This document shows, piece by piece, positions 52,682 through 63,455 of a stretch of DNA of 64,000 nucleotides (its first letter is position 1; each line of letters begins with the position of its first letter). A program made the translations under genes and the position numbers. The notes beneath the pieces are model-generated. The model worked only from the letters and a program-made list of their open reading frames with translations, made no database searches and had not been told where the DNA came from. The DNA is from Fulvia fulva (Eukaryota; Ascomycota; Dothideomycetes; Mycosphaerellales; Mycosphaerellaceae): contig NC_063022.1 of NCBI RefSeq assembly GCF_020509005.1, positions 124,001 through 188,000 of the forward strand, in the 5' to 3' direction.

Positions 52682-53478
52682 TCATCTCACACTCCCCCTA
52701 CCCCTTCCTGCACCCCTAGCAATCCCACTCCCCGCTCTCGGTATCCCACCACCTCGCCCTCCCCGCCCGCTCGTCCCTCTCGCAATACCACTTCCTGCCG
52801 CTCGTCCTCTCACAGCAGCGCCTCTCGCCTGGGCTTGAGCCATAGCCTCCCTGTGCCTTGATGTCGCGGTAGACGAAGGCGCGGAGCTGAACTTGCTGCT
52901 CGCCGGCTTCTTGGCAGTCTCCGGCGGGTTCTCGATAAAGCTCGTATCTGTCGTCAGGAAAGTCGCTTCTGCATCTCGATCGGGGGGTCGTGTCTGCTTT
53001 GGGAAGGGAGAATTTCGGAGTTGGTCTGCGGCGTGGTCTTGATGTCGTTGAAAGGATTGGGGGATGGGTGCCTGAAGAGTCATTCGATTGGGTCTTGACG
53101 ATGGAAAGGGGTGGGGCGTACCTCAGGAAAGTCCACACAGAAGGCACTCATGTTCATGCCGTACAGAAACGCGCCAAAGTTCTCGTTGAAGCGTCCAATG
53201 CTCTCATGGAGCAATTGCAAGTGCATCATGTTCGCTTCGAGATCTGCCATTGCATCGCTGAACTCGCCGAATGCGGGCTCCAACACTGCGAGAGGAAAGT
53301 CATTGCCACCGATACTTGCGCCAGCTGTTGGAGTAGACTGTGATGCTCGGAGACTCGTTCGTGATGGTGGTCTGAGGGGTGTCGTTGGTCGCGAAGGGAT
53401 TGCGCCGGATCGTGTGCGGGAGTGAGAAGTGCTTCGTTGGTGACTGTCGTTTGACGCTGGAGTGGTTGACGTCGCCAT
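52682..53478 (-). CDS. DAM1: DASH complex subunit Dam1
   Basis: Exons 53478-53122 and 53071-52682 join across a 50-nt intron (53072-53121), giving 248 aa. The Dam1 core is clear: LAVLEPAFGEFSDAMADLEA, NMMHLQLLHESIGRFNENFG and AFLYGMNMSAFCVDFPEAP, the last spanning the splice. The N-terminus is Ser/Thr/Arg-rich and unstructured; the C-terminus is Arg/Gly-rich (GRGGRGGGIPRAG). Dam1 is part of the ring that couples kinetochores to microtubules and is regulated by Aurora/Ipl1 phosphorylation. Many RxS sites are visible in the N-terminal 45 residues, but which are used cannot be told. Divergent to the Sec14 gene, 223 bp between starts. Confidence 0.92.
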
Positions 53479-53701
53479 GTTTGCCTACAGTAACATCCGA
53501 TCTCCTTCTCTTGATCTGATGCTATTGTGGATCTTCCTCCAACGCGTGCCGCGACTTCTGTTGACTCTGTGCCAAGGATTGGCCCCACCTCGGTCCTGCC
53601 GCATTGATGACGATTCGGCGGCGGCAGGAACATCCGGATGAGATGATGAAAGATGGAAGGAGTTGAGCCATATCAGCACAAACAATTCTACTTACATCTA
53701 C
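53479..53701. promoter_or_regulatory. Short bidirectional promoter of DAM1 and the Sec14-domain gene
   Basis: 223 bp between opposing ATGs (53478 and 53702). No TATA box stands out. Confidence 0.4.
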
Positions 53702-55444
53702 ATGTCCGCGCCTGCCGTGAGGATCTTTTCGAAGCGCGTCGTGCACTGCACCCTACCCCAGCGACCATTGCTTCGGACTCGCGGCCCACCACTTCGGGCA
53801 CACTGCCAGAAAGGCCTCTACCATACTGACCAGCGAGGTCCACCACGACTGCCGCGCGTAACACGTGGAAACAGCCCAAAGCGCTCGGCGATCGGCCCTC
53901 GGACCTTCCTGATCGCAGCTGTCGTCTCTTTCGCAGTCGCATATGGTACGCTAAGCTGGAACACTAGCAAGGACGACAGGCAGCAAGATACAGAAGAGCT
54001 CCAGTCAATCGCGCTCAGTGCGCAGGACATCCTCAGCCTCGATCTTGTCATGGCGCCACAACAATTACCCGGCAGACCCGGGAACCTGACTCCAGACCAG
54101 GAAGCAAAGCTGAAAGAGATGTGGGCGCAAACACTGGATCTCTTTGGCGTGTCAGACGAGCACGAACACACAAATGGAGTGGCCCCGTCTTCAGCATCCA
54201 TCTCCAATGACAGCCCGGAAAAGAAGAAGAAAAAAGGTCTGATGGGCAGGTTCAAGAAAGACAAAGCAGACAAGGATGGCGATGCGGCTGTGGGTGGGGT
54301 CGACAATGACAAGCACGGCCAGGTGAAGGAGTATGAGCAGGCCCTGTCGAGCATGACACCTGAGTACATACGGGAGGCATTCTGGGGGATGTCCAAGCAT
54401 GACCACCCTGATGCGTTACTGCTGCGCTTCCTGCGAGCGCGGAAGTGGGACGTGCATGCGGCGCAGGTTATGGCGCTTTCCACCTTACATTGGAGGCTGA
54501 AGGATATGCATGTGGATGATGATATCATGATCAAGGGCGAGGAGGGTGCTTTCAAGGAGTCAAAGAGCTCCAATGCTGCAGAGAAGAAGGAAGGCGAAGA
54601 CTTCTTGGCACAACTCCGACTGGGCAAGTCGTTCTTGCATGGTCTGGACAAGGATGGCAGGCCTTGTTGCTACGTACGAGTACGACTACATCACGGCGGC
54701 GAACAGAGCGAGAAGGCCTTGGAACGGTTCACAGTATACACGATAGAAACAGCCCGAATGATGCTGCGGCCCCCAATCGATACGGCTACGGTTGTGTTCG
54801 ACATGACTGGGTTTAGCATGGCAAACATGGACTACACCCCCGTCAAGTTCATGATCAAGTGCTTCGAAGCGAATTACCCAGAGTCCCTCGGCAGTGTCCT
54901 GGTCTACAAATCACCTTGGATCTTCTCGGGCATCTGGAAGATCATTAAGGGCTGGCTCGACCCGGTCGTGGCAGGAAAGGTACATTTCGTCAGCAACGTG
55001 CAGGAGCTTGAAGCATTTGTCCCGCGGACACAGATACCCAAGGAGCTGGACGGTGATGAGGCTTGGCAGTGGTCGTATGTGGAGCCGACAGAGGGCGAGA
55101 ATGCGATTATGGAGAAGACGCAAGAACGGGATCAAATACTTTCCGAACGCAAAGAGCTTGTCGAGAGCTACGAAAGCGAGACGTTGGCGTGGGTCAACGG
55201 CGAGAGTGGAGAGGGTAGACATCGCATCGCGCAGCGGATGGCAGAGGTATGTACAATCCCACACAATCCTCACTTATCATCAGTCACTAACTCGTGATAG
55301 AACTACTGGAAGCTCGATCCCTACATCAGGGCACGATCGCAGTACGACCGCACAGGCGAGATTGGACAGGACGGTAGAGGAACACTGAACTTTTACCCAA
55401 AAGCAGCAGCGGCTACAGCAGGATCAAACGATGATCTCGATTAA
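53702..55444 (+). CDS. Sec14-like CRAL-TRIO lipid-transfer protein with a possible membrane or mitochondrial N-extension
   Basis: Exons 53702-55246 and 55301-55444 join across a 54-nt intron (branch CACTAAC), 562 aa from the first ATG. The core has the CRAL-TRIO-N part (ALLLRFLRARKWDVHAAQVM) and the lipid-binding lobe (VVFDMTGFSMANMDYTPVKF, FEANYPESLGSVLVYKSPWI, GKVHFVSNVQELEAF). A Lys-rich linker (KKKKKGLMGRFKKDK) precedes it. The first 116 residues are odd for the family: a basic, Arg-rich start followed by one hydrophobic span (FLIAAVVSFAVAYGTL), like a mitochondrial presequence plus anchor. ATG 54050 (MAPQQLPGRPGNLTPDQEAK) matches the usual start of cytosolic fungal Sec14-like proteins. 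Two start sites, hence two locations, are plausible. Confidence 0.85.
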
Positions 55445-55760
55445 AATTAGAGGAGCGGGCCTGTCGATAGCAAGGTCTATGTGCTCTCCTCGTATCAGAG
55501 AGGATGGAGCTTTTGATACAATGTAGTGTACAGTGCCTTGCGCGCACTAATTGAAGCATTCTAAGCATACTTTTGATCTTTGAGCAGTCTGACGACTTAT
55601 CCGATCCCCTTCGTAGCCAACATATTCTAGAAGGAACCTGCCGGGGAAAGACACAACGACGGAATCGAGAATTCACTGCTACGATTGTTGACCAGCAAGC
55701 AATGGCAGCGATGCACTGCTGTATATGAATCTTCTCCGTGCATCACCAACGCAACGCGCC
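55445..55760. other. Intergenic between convergent genes
   Basis: 316 bp holding the 3' ends of the Sec14 and F-box genes. Nothing else seen. Confidence 0.35.
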
Positions 55761-57045
55761 CTACACTCTCCTAGGAGGTCCATATTCCCGCCGCTGCTTC
55801 CTCATCCCCCTCACAACTTCTATCTCGCCACTCGGCTGCACCCGGGATTGGTAATACTTAACAGGCCGCCTCGCCTCGCGTCCCTCCCCAATCCACTCCT
55901 TCCGAACCTCCGACGACTCTGCAAATTCAAAGTCAAAGTCGATGGAAATTTCCCCCTCCCAGAGGTTACTATATCTCACTGTATCAAGGTTGGGGGTAAT
56001 GATATCGAAGAAGGGGCGGAAGGTGTCGGTCGCGGCTATGGAGGTGTTGTCCAGCTCTACGGATCGCAGGGGAGATTTCGCGGCGAGGACGAGGAGGGGT
56101 GCTTGGGATGTGTGGATTCCTCGCAGGGAGATGGAGTGGAGGGTTGGGAGAGGGCATTGCTGCGCGATGTGGGCGAGGAAGTTTTGCTGCGCTGTCAATG
56201 GCGCGGTGGGTTTGGTTTTGTAGGTTAGGGTGTACCAGTGGAGGCCTAGGTGTTGTAGCGCTGGGCAGAGGGTCACGAAGTCGCATAAAGTGTTGCAGTA
56301 GCCTTGACTCTTCTCCACGGACGGCTTGCTGCTGTCATCAAGTCCATTATTCTCGAGTCTTTTTTCCAGTGCGTCTTCAAGGCTGTCATCGGAGGAATCA
56401 TCAAGGCTATCATCAAGCACATCCCCAACACTATGCGAAAGACTCAAATCCAGCCTCCTAACACTCCTAAAGCATCTTGGCGAAGACACATCAGTCGGGC
56501 AAAACTTGTCAACCCCAATACTCCCAAAAGACCCCGTGAAAGCGTCAAGCTCCTCAATACCCAACCCACTCACAGCAAGCGAGCGCATCAGCACCTTCCA
56601 CCCCCCCAGCGACTACCTCCCACGCTCGTTCCCAGTCCCGCAGCTCGCCGGTATCCTGTAAGCGAATCGACAACCGCTGCAAGCACCCTTCAGCCAAATG
56701 CTTTCGAAGCGTACAGAGGAGAGCGGTGACGGCTTGTTCGATGGCGATAGTGGCCAGGTCGGTGGGATTCATGGGCTCATCCTCAGTGAGGCGGAAATCG
56801 AGGTGTTGTAGCTTACGGGCGTGCCCGCTCTGAGTAAGGCTGGCACTGAGGCGTTGCAAGGATGAAGTGTTGCTGAAAGACTTGATTTTCCTTTCGAAGT
56901 GCTTTATGAAACTCTTCTGCGAGGCGGCGCTGCGCACACGTCGAGATGTCAGGCGGAGGGACAGGAGGTCTGCTAGATCTAGGTGCTCGGATATTCGTTC
57001 ACTGATCTCGGTGGGGATGTGGTCTAGGGCGGGAGTTGAGGCCAT
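55761..57045 (-). CDS. F-box protein with a homopolymer frameshift
   Basis: The frame from ATG 57045 (MASTPALDHIPTEISERISE) has a standard F-box: HIPTEISERISEHLDLADLL, SLRLTSRRVRSAAS. It is followed by leucine-rich text (LQHLDFRLTED, LQRLSIRLQD). At + strand C7 (56601-56607; G7 in the gene) the frame breaks. With six G the text runs on as WKVLMRSLAVSGLGIEELDA, CPALQHLGLHWYTLTYKT, LPTLHSISLRGIHTSQAPLL and SPLRSVELDNTS to 55761, a typical fungal F-box/LRR-like C-terminus. About 427 aa when joined. An acidic Asp/Ser repeat (DDSLDDSSDDSLEDAL) lies in the middle. Same type of lesion as at 50823. Confidence 0.7.
56601..56607 (+). repeat. C7 homopolymer at a frame break
   Basis: Seven C (G7 in the gene). 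A length of six restores the F-box gene frame. Confidence 0.8.
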
Positions 57046-57329
57046 GGTGGAGTGATTACCTTGGCCGTGGGGTGAAGAGTGAATAGAAAGTCCAAACAGA
57101 AAGCTGAGTCCGAGGGTCCAGCGCTACCTTTGTTAGTGGAAGCTGGGGTACAGGAGATCTACATCAGAGCAATGTTGTCTGCTTAGCCAGCAGCGAAGCT
57201 GTCTGTCTCCATCTATGCTCCCTTACTACAGGCTATGTAGCGATGCATCTGATCATATCCTCGTCGAGCTGCTGAAGCCATGACAAGCCCGTAAGCTGTC
57301 CTCGTCGTTACTGATAGCGTATCTGTCGT
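57046..57329. other. Intergenic, nothing recognised
   Basis: 284 bp between the F-box gene start and the OTU1 3' end. Confidence 0.3.
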
Positions 57330-58400
57330 TCAGTCCTTCTCACCAAAGTCACCATGCCCGGTACTGTTCGCATGCTGCACCGCCCATGCCTGCCCATTGC
57401 CACTTTCGCCACATTGCTTGCACTTCAAAGCGAATCCATGGGTATCTGTAAAGTAATGCTGGCTTTGCAGTCCTCTGCATAGCTCCAAAGCTCCTGCTAA
57501 CGCCCCGCCATCAATCTCCTCACCGTCCATCCGCACCACATCGAACACCTTCCGGTCGAATTCAGGCTCTGCGCCGCTGAAAGGTGTCACTGCGCAAACG
57601 TCGTAGTGGATGCCCGAGTAGACCAGGATGCATCGTGTTGGCTTTCCTTCGTTGAAGCGATCAACCCGACAATCTTGGACGTTGACGCTGCAGATTTCGA
57701 GGTCGAAGTGTTGGCTTAGGATTGACAATTCGATGCCACCACCCCAGCTATCTTCGCGTTGTATCCATCGGCAGTATTCCTCGGGTTTCTTCTCAAGCAT
57801 GCCTTCTGTGTAGAGATCTGGTTGTGCTTGTATTGTTTGTGCCACGACAGAGCGAAGTTCGGTCATGCCGTCCAATGCAGAGCCGAGGACTGCTGATGAT
57901 AGTGCTCGGAACATGCACGAGTTGTCATCGGGCATGACTCGTAACACCATGACGCCATCCAGGTTCGGAACAGGTACTTCGGGAGGTTCACTTTCCATTT
58001 GCGGTTTCTTCTTTCTCGTGAGGTTGAGGGGCTTGTCTGAGAAGTGACCTGGTTTGTGTGATGGCGTCGAAGTTTGTTGGTGGGAGGGCAATGTCTTGAC
58101 GGTTTCAGGAGCTCGTGTTGTGTTTTCCCGAGGGCTTGAAAGCTTTGCTTGTACGTTGCGAGGCGCTACTGTGAATTGTTCACCATTGAGCTTGTGTGGG
58201 ATATCGGCAAGCTTAGTGTCGCCACCGATCGACTCGGTGTTGAATGATTGTGGCGGGAATCCATATTTGAGGTCAAAATCTGCGACACCTGTCTTTTCCG
58301 ATATTTGCTGACAGAGCTCACTCCAAGTTGCTTGTCCGTCTATGCTGATTGTCGCCTGTCCTTCCGGGCCACGGACTCGTAGCCGGATCGCACCAGTCAT
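57330..58400 (-). CDS. OTU1: OTU1/YOD1-type ubiquitin thioesterase
   Basis: 356 aa from ATG 58400. N-terminal UBX-like fold (MTGAIRLRVRGPEGQATIS .. YGFPPQSF) that binds Cdc48/p97; a Pro/Ser-rich linker; OTU catalytic domain with MPDDNSCMFRAL (catalytic Cys about 162, Asp about 159), EYCRWIQREDSWGGGIELSI and YSGIHYDVC (catalytic His about 265); C-terminal C2H2 finger CKQCGESGNGQAWAVQH..H. Domain order equals yeast Otu1 and human YOD1, which trim ubiquitin chains on Cdc48 substrates in ER-associated degradation. An in-frame ATG at 58586 would add 62 non-conserved residues. The start at 58400 fits the family. No introns or lesions. Confidence 0.92.
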   Translation of the reverse strand: MTGAIRLRVRGPEGQATISIDGQATWSELCQQISEKTGVADFDLKYGFPPQSFNTESIGGDTKLADIPHKLNGEQFTVAPRNVQAKLSSPRENTTRAPETVKTLPSHQQTSTPSHKPGHFSDKPLNLTRKKKPQMESEPPEVPVPNLDGVMVLRVMPDDNSCMFRALSSAVLGSALDGMTELRSVVAQTIQAQPDLYTEGMLEKKPEEYCRWIQREDSWGGGIELSILSQHFDLEICSVNVQDCRVDRFNEGKPTRCILVYSGIHYDVCAVTPFSGAEPEFDRKVFDVVRMDGEEIDGGALAGALELCRGLQSQHYFTDTHGFALKCKQCGESGNGQAWAVQHANSTGHGDFGEKD

Positions 58401-58871
58401 GGTTGGTGGATGCAATTCAGGTGCAGTAGGCTTTCGAAGATGCTGATGGACAAAGTTGATGCTCAAGTTGTCCAAGCCGTAGCTTGATGTGGCAAGATCG
58501 TTGCTGAGCCCTTCGAGAGGGAGTCGTTCCGGAGGTGCTGTGGAGGGGTCTGTCTCAGCGCGTGTGCTGTTTTCCGAACGATCCAAGCTTTTGTGAAGTT
58601 GTTTGTCTTTACAAAATGACCTTGGCAGATGGTGTTAAGTGTTGTGTGTTCCACAAGACGAGGTGTAAGCTGTCGAAGTCGGGAGAAGTGAATAGGCGAA
58701 ACATAGCACGTGCCAGTCGCGCTAGCTATATAAGGCGCGGGCCGATCTGCAAGGCACTGCAAGGGTCTCACGACCGGGAAAGTGGCATCGAGCGCGTCGT
58801 TGTAGCTGTCGCATCCGAGAGCTGTCAACACACTGCCATTGCACGAAGCGCCATACCATACTCCCGCGATC
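58401..58871. promoter_or_regulatory. Divergent promoter of OTU1 and RSC1/2, with TATA box and E-box
   Basis: TATATAAG at 58727-58734 lies 138 bp upstream of the RSC ATG on the + strand and is a good core promoter element. A CACGTG E-box sits at 58707-58712, just upstream of it. The OTU1 side shows no clear TATA. Confidence 0.5.
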
Positions 58872-61511
58872 ATGCCGCCCAAGGATCGCGAGCCCAGTTC
58901 GACGCCGGTGCCCACGACGGAGCCAAAGAACGATGGCTCTCAACTCCCCAAGGCGGAATGGGACGCGATGTCGAAGGTGCTCAATGCCATCTACGACCAC
59001 CGCACCGAAGATGGCTTCGACCCGTCCAAGCTGTTCCACCGCAAAGTCAACAAGCGCGTCATTCCGGAGTACTACGATACGATCAAGGAGCCCATGGCGT
59101 TGTCCACCCTCAAGCAAAAGATCCACCAGAAAACATACAACTCGTTCAAGGAGTTTGTACGCGACTTTGCACTGATCCCCTACAATGCGCAAGTCTTCAA
59201 TGTGCCGGAGAGTGGTGCATTCCAGGACGCGCTTGTCATCAAGGAGCAGATCGAGAAACAGCTGCAGCTGCTGGTCAAGGACGGCATCATCACGCAGGAA
59301 GTCGCAACGCTGCCAGATTTGGGAGAGATCCCCACATATACGCCCGCGCCGATTGAGGAGGCTGCAGAAGGTGAGGCGGAGGACGACGAAGAGTCAGATG
59401 AAGAGGGCGAGGGCGAGGATGAAGAAGACGGAGATGAGGATGACGACGGCAGGAAGAAGAAACGACGCGGCGCACGGAGTGGCGCATCGATAGCCAAGCG
59501 AGATGCTGCAGCTGCGGACGATGATGAAGATGGTGGAAAGCGCGCAAGAGGTCGACCACCGAAGCTGTTGACACCGATGGAGGCTCGCATGCAGACAATA
59601 CTGAAGGGCATCAGGAAACCCAAGAATAACCGCGGCCAGCTCATGATCAAGCACTTTGATCGACTGCCGGACAAAGTTACACTGCCCGACTACTACGTGG
59701 AGATCAAGAATCCGATAGCGTACGAGCAGCTGAAGCGCAAAGTGAAGAGGAAGAAGTACAAGACGTTGGAAGAGTTCATGGCCGACGTCAACCTCATGTT
59801 CAACAATGCGAAACAATACAACAAAGACGACTCGCCCATCTACAAAGAGGCTGCTGCATTGCAGGTCGAGGCGGGCAAGTTATACGACACAGAAATCAAG
59901 AAGCCGGATGAGTCGTTCGCAGATGAGGAAGGCAAGATACTACTACCCAACGGCATACTCCACAACGGCGAGCTGTACAAGGTGGGCGACTGGATACACA
60001 TTCAGAACATTAACGACTTGACCAAGCCGGTGCCAGCGCAAATCTATCGAACGTACAAGGACAAGGATGGCTCTAGTCAGGTCAATGTGTGCTGGTACTA
60101 CCGCCCTGAGCAGACTGTACATCGACACGACAAGCACTTCTTTCCGAACGAAGTTGTCAAGACCGGGCGGTATAGGGATCACCCGATCGAGGCAGTCGAG
60201 GGCAAATGCTTCATCATGTTCTACACGCGCTACTTCAAGGGTCGCCCACGGAGCTTGCCGGAAGGAACCGAGATTTATGTCTGTCAGTCGCGATACAACG
60301 AGTCCGCTCACCAGTTCAACACCATCAAGACGTGGGCGAGCTGCCTTCCGGACGAAGTTCGAGACCGCGACTACGAGATGGACTTGTTCGACCACCCTCG
60401 CAAGATGAAGAAGTTCCCGTCGCCAATTGCCTATTTACTGAAAGATGAACAGACAGAGACCGACGAGTTGCCCAAAGTGCAGTGGGGCACGGACGGTGCA
60501 CCGCCAAAAATTGGCGCAGTTCACAAGCGACCACGGAACGAGAAAGACTCTCCGCCACCAGAGCCAACACCTCCTCCGCCACCAAAAATGCCAACACCAC
60601 CTCCACGCCAGCAAGCGCCAACACCACAGACTTACACGCCCGCTCTCGCACAGCAGCAACAGACTCGGCCACAGCCGACGACCGCCACCCCATCATTTCC
60701 CAATTTCACACATCCGCGCCCGCACTTATATCAACAGTTTTCAGGCGCTAGCGCAGCACCTTCACCTGCGCCGGCAGCAGGTGCGGCAGCTGCCGCTCTG
60801 AACCGGACAACATCCTTACAGTCACTCTACCAACAGCCATCGACACCACAGCAGAATCAAGCAGTAGCGCCACAGCGAACAATGCCGCCCACTCAGACAA
60901 GCTATGGTCAGGCGTCCACACCTGCTGCGCCACCGAATCCTGCTGCATTTCCACCTCGACCACCAACCGCAAACTATCGGGACCCTCCGCCCATCGAGGT
61001 GTACACCCTGCCAGACGCTGCCAACCTCTCGATACCCAATGAGATTCGAGAACAGTACCAGCGAGATGAGTTTGGCCGTGTCTTGTTCTTCACGACTCCA
61101 CCAGTGAGTGCAGATCAGACTGGTGCCGTTCGAGGTCACAGTGTGCGGTACCTCGCGGAGAAGGCTCGTCGACAAGAAATGATCAACAAGAAGCGCAAAG
61201 AGCGCGAAGCTGAGAAGGAGGCCGAGGAGCAGAACGCGAAGAAAGCTCGACTCGAGGCCGAGCAGAAGACTTTTGCAGAGATCGAGGAGCTCAAGAAAAA
61301 GGCACTCGACGTACTCGACAAGCAACTCGCCACAGCTGTCGCGAGCGAGCTCACTGACCAGGATCTCGAGGCCTTGACCGAAGCGCAGAAGGCGACGCTT
61401 GAGCGGAACCAGCTGGTGCTGGAGCATGAGAAGCAGAGGAAGAATATGAGGAGCATTACTCTGGGCAGCACGTTCTTTGCGGATGACTGGGACTCTAGGC
61501 TAGTCCAGTGA
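58872..61511 (+). CDS. RSC1: RSC chromatin-remodelling complex subunit RSC1/RSC2
   Basis: 879 aa, no intron needed. From ATG 58872 (MPPKDREPSS): bromodomain 1 (about 30-125; FHRKVNKRVIPEYYDTIKEP), an acidic run (EESDEEGEGEDEEDGDEDD), an AT-hook-like RARGRPPK (about 222), bromodomain 2 (about 233-326; RLPDKVTLPDYYVEIKNPIA), BAH domain (about 368-493; YKVGDWIHIQNINDLTKP, YYRPEQTVHRHDKHFFPNEV), a long Pro/Gln/Ala-rich segment (about 553-710) and a charged C-terminal coiled coil. Two bromodomains, AT-hook and BAH in this order define RSC1/RSC2. It helps recruit and retain RSC at acetylated nucleosomes in the nucleus. An in-frame ATG at 58839 is less likely. No lesions. Confidence 0.93.
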   Translation: MPPKDREPSSTPVPTTEPKNDGSQLPKAEWDAMSKVLNAIYDHRTEDGFDPSKLFHRKVNKRVIPEYYDTIKEPMALSTLKQKIHQKTYNSFKEFVRDFALIPYNAQVFNVPESGAFQDALVIKEQIEKQLQLLVKDGIITQEVATLPDLGEIPTYTPAPIEEAAEGEAEDDEESDEEGEGEDEEDGDEDDDGRKKKRRGARSGASIAKRDAAAADDDEDGGKRARGRPPKLLTPMEARMQTILKGIRKPKNNRGQLMIKHFDRLPDKVTLPDYYVEIKNPIAYEQLKRKVKRKKYKTLEEFMADVNLMFNNAKQYNKDDSPIYKEAAALQVEAGKLYDTEIKKPDESFADEEGKILLPNGILHNGELYKVGDWIHIQNINDLTKPVPAQIYRTYKDKDGSSQVNVCWYYRPEQTVHRHDKHFFPNEVVKTGRYRDHPIEAVEGKCFIMFYTRYFKGRPRSLPEGTEIYVCQSRYNESAHQFNTIKTWASCLPDEVRDRDYEMDLFDHPRKMKKFPSPIAYLLKDEQTETDELPKVQWGTDGAPPKIGAVHKRPRNEKDSPPPEPTPPPPPKMPTPPPRQQAPTPQTYTPALAQQQQTRPQPTTATPSFPNFTHPRPHLYQQFSGASAAPSPAPAAGAAAAALNRTTSLQSLYQQPSTPQQNQAVAPQRTMPPTQTSYGQASTPAAPPNPAAFPPRPPTANYRDPPPIEVYTLPDAANLSIPNEIREQYQRDEFGRVLFFTTPPVSADQTGAVRGHSVRYLAEKARRQEMINKKRKEREAEKEAEEQNAKKARLEAEQKTFAEIEELKKKALDVLDKQLATAVASELTDQDLEALTEAQKATLERNQLVLEHEKQRKNMRSITLGSTFFADDWDSRLVQ

Positions 61512-61651
61512 GGAAGCGAGGTGCGAGCGCGTGGAGGACTCGACCAAGCATGTACTATAGTATCCGATGGTAACCATGGTTGCTGAGAGCATAATGACAG
61601 AGACTATGTATCATACTACCCCTACTTCGGCGGTACAACAGGCAGAACCGC

Positions 61652-63455
61652 CTAATTCTCATGTCCACCTCCAAAGTGCAAGTTGTTAACACCCGCAAAA
61701 ACCTCCTCACTCCTATCCACAGCACTGCCATGCTGGAAGATCCCACTCCCCTGCATATCTCCACTTGCCACCTCAAAGACCAATTTCCCCCCTTCCTCGA
61801 CGATCACATTCGTCGGCCACACTTCCACATCAACCTCATACACCACATCGCTCTTCACCTCCTGCACATCACTACTCCTATACTCCCGATGCGGCAAGTA
61901 TTCCTTATGACGAGGGTCCGTCTCATCGACCTTGCGAAGACTAGCACGTAACCATCCTTTCGTCAAAGGTACTGGATCGCCGGCTGTGCCGGTGTAGAAG
62001 ACCTCATTGCCTTGAGGTGAGATGTGGCGGAGCGTTAGGAAGATGTCGATGTCGAACCGTGGTGAGGAGTCAGGGGACGTAGGTGAGCAGGAGATGGAGA
62101 GGTGAGCGGTGATGTGGCCGGTGATTTCGGTCTCGGAGGTGAAAGGGGCTGTTGTGAATTGGACGGTTTGAGGGGAGTCGAGGGTGCCGAGGGCTTTGTA
62201 GGAGAGGTTTGCGGGGTTGGTGGGGGTTGGTGGGGTGGGTGAGAGGGTTTGGTTGGGGTTGAGGTGGTAGCGGGTGTATTGTGTTCGGGCGATGGGCCAT
62301 TCGTTCTCGGTGCGGCGTGGGTAGCCTTTTTCTGCTTGGGCGTTGTTGAAGCCTACATCTCCTTTGCGGAGGACGAGATTGATGGGTGGGAGTTTGCCTT
62401 TTTGAGACCAGCCTACGCGGTCGTCGTTTTTGAGGAAGGCGTCGAGGAAGGACTTTTGGAGGGCGACTTCTTCTTCGTAGTAGAAGGGGAGGTCGTGGCG
62501 GCCGGTGATGAAGCGGAGGTACTTCAAGTCACTGCCAGCGTTGAGGTAGCCTTGAACGTTACCACGTAGATGCAGGAGAATGCCGCCCCAGTTCGCCACG
62601 GAGAGGAGTGGGACTTTGATGTCAGCAAGGTCGAATTCTTTGCTGGCGTAGTAGTCCTCGTCTCGGAAGCGGCTCTTCTCGTTGTCGATGGTTTGATTCT
62701 GGCGGTTCTTCGCACGCTCTTCCTCGCTCAGATCACCCTCGATCGTGTCCGGTCCCCAGTTCGCCGCCTTCCTGCCTGGCCGCCCATAATGATTACTCAC
62801 AACCTGTCTATTCCACCAAAACTTAATGAACGCATCACTCAGGATCCCACCATGTCGACACCGATCACGGTAGTAATCACTCATGCCCTCCCAGGGTATG
62901 ATACAAGATAGACCCTTCGGTTGTCTCGCAGCCACACGCCACTGGGTTCCAGCATAGTACGAGATTCCCAGAAGACCGACTTTACCAGACGACCAAGATT
63001 GCTCGGCACACCATTCTACCACTTCGAAGAAAGCTTCAGAAGTCCCCTTAGACATTGTGTCCAGGAAGCCGGGACTTTGACCCGTACCGCGCTCATCTGC
63101 GCGGACCACGGCGTAGCCTTGAGAAGTCCAGTAGGCTGGGTCTGGGGTCTCCCATGCCGAGTGCTCGGACTTTTGTTGGGGGTTGACTTCGCTGAAGGAT
63201 TTGGGGTGGAAGCTGAGAGAGCATCAGTCGAGGCCTTCATTGGAATCAATCTGCAACTCACTCTGAGTATGGAATGTCCTTGCCATAAGGTCCATATGTC
63301 ACCAAGACTGGTACCTTCTCATCTGTCTTTGGCCTGTAGACATTGACACGCACCAAGCCATCCGAGGACTTCAGTGTGACAGTGGCATTCTGCTCGAAGA
63401 CGTAGGGGAAGGAGTTCGTATTGACAGTGTGTATGTCTTGGATTTTGTTAGGCAT
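61652..63455 (-). CDS. CocE/NonD-family hydrolase (X-Pro dipeptidyl-peptidase S15-like)
   Basis: Exons 63455-63262 and 63212-61652 join across a 49-nt intron (63213-63261) and give 584 aa. The alpha/beta-hydrolase core has VPVLVTYGPYGKDIPYSDF (the splice makes YSDFHPKS), YAVVRADERGTGQSPGFL, the nucleophile elbow GLLGISYYAGTQW (Ser about 149), WEGMSDYYRD and RHDLPFYYEEEVALQKSFLD. The C-terminal part is the jelly-roll (galactose-binding-like) domain of PepX/CocE enzymes (DIDIFLTLRHISPQGNEV). No signal peptide, so probably cytosolic. Substrate unknown: members hydrolyse acyl esters, amides or dipeptides. The start at 63455 (MPNKIQDIHT) is preferred to 63482 by family likeness. No lesions. Confidence 0.85.
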
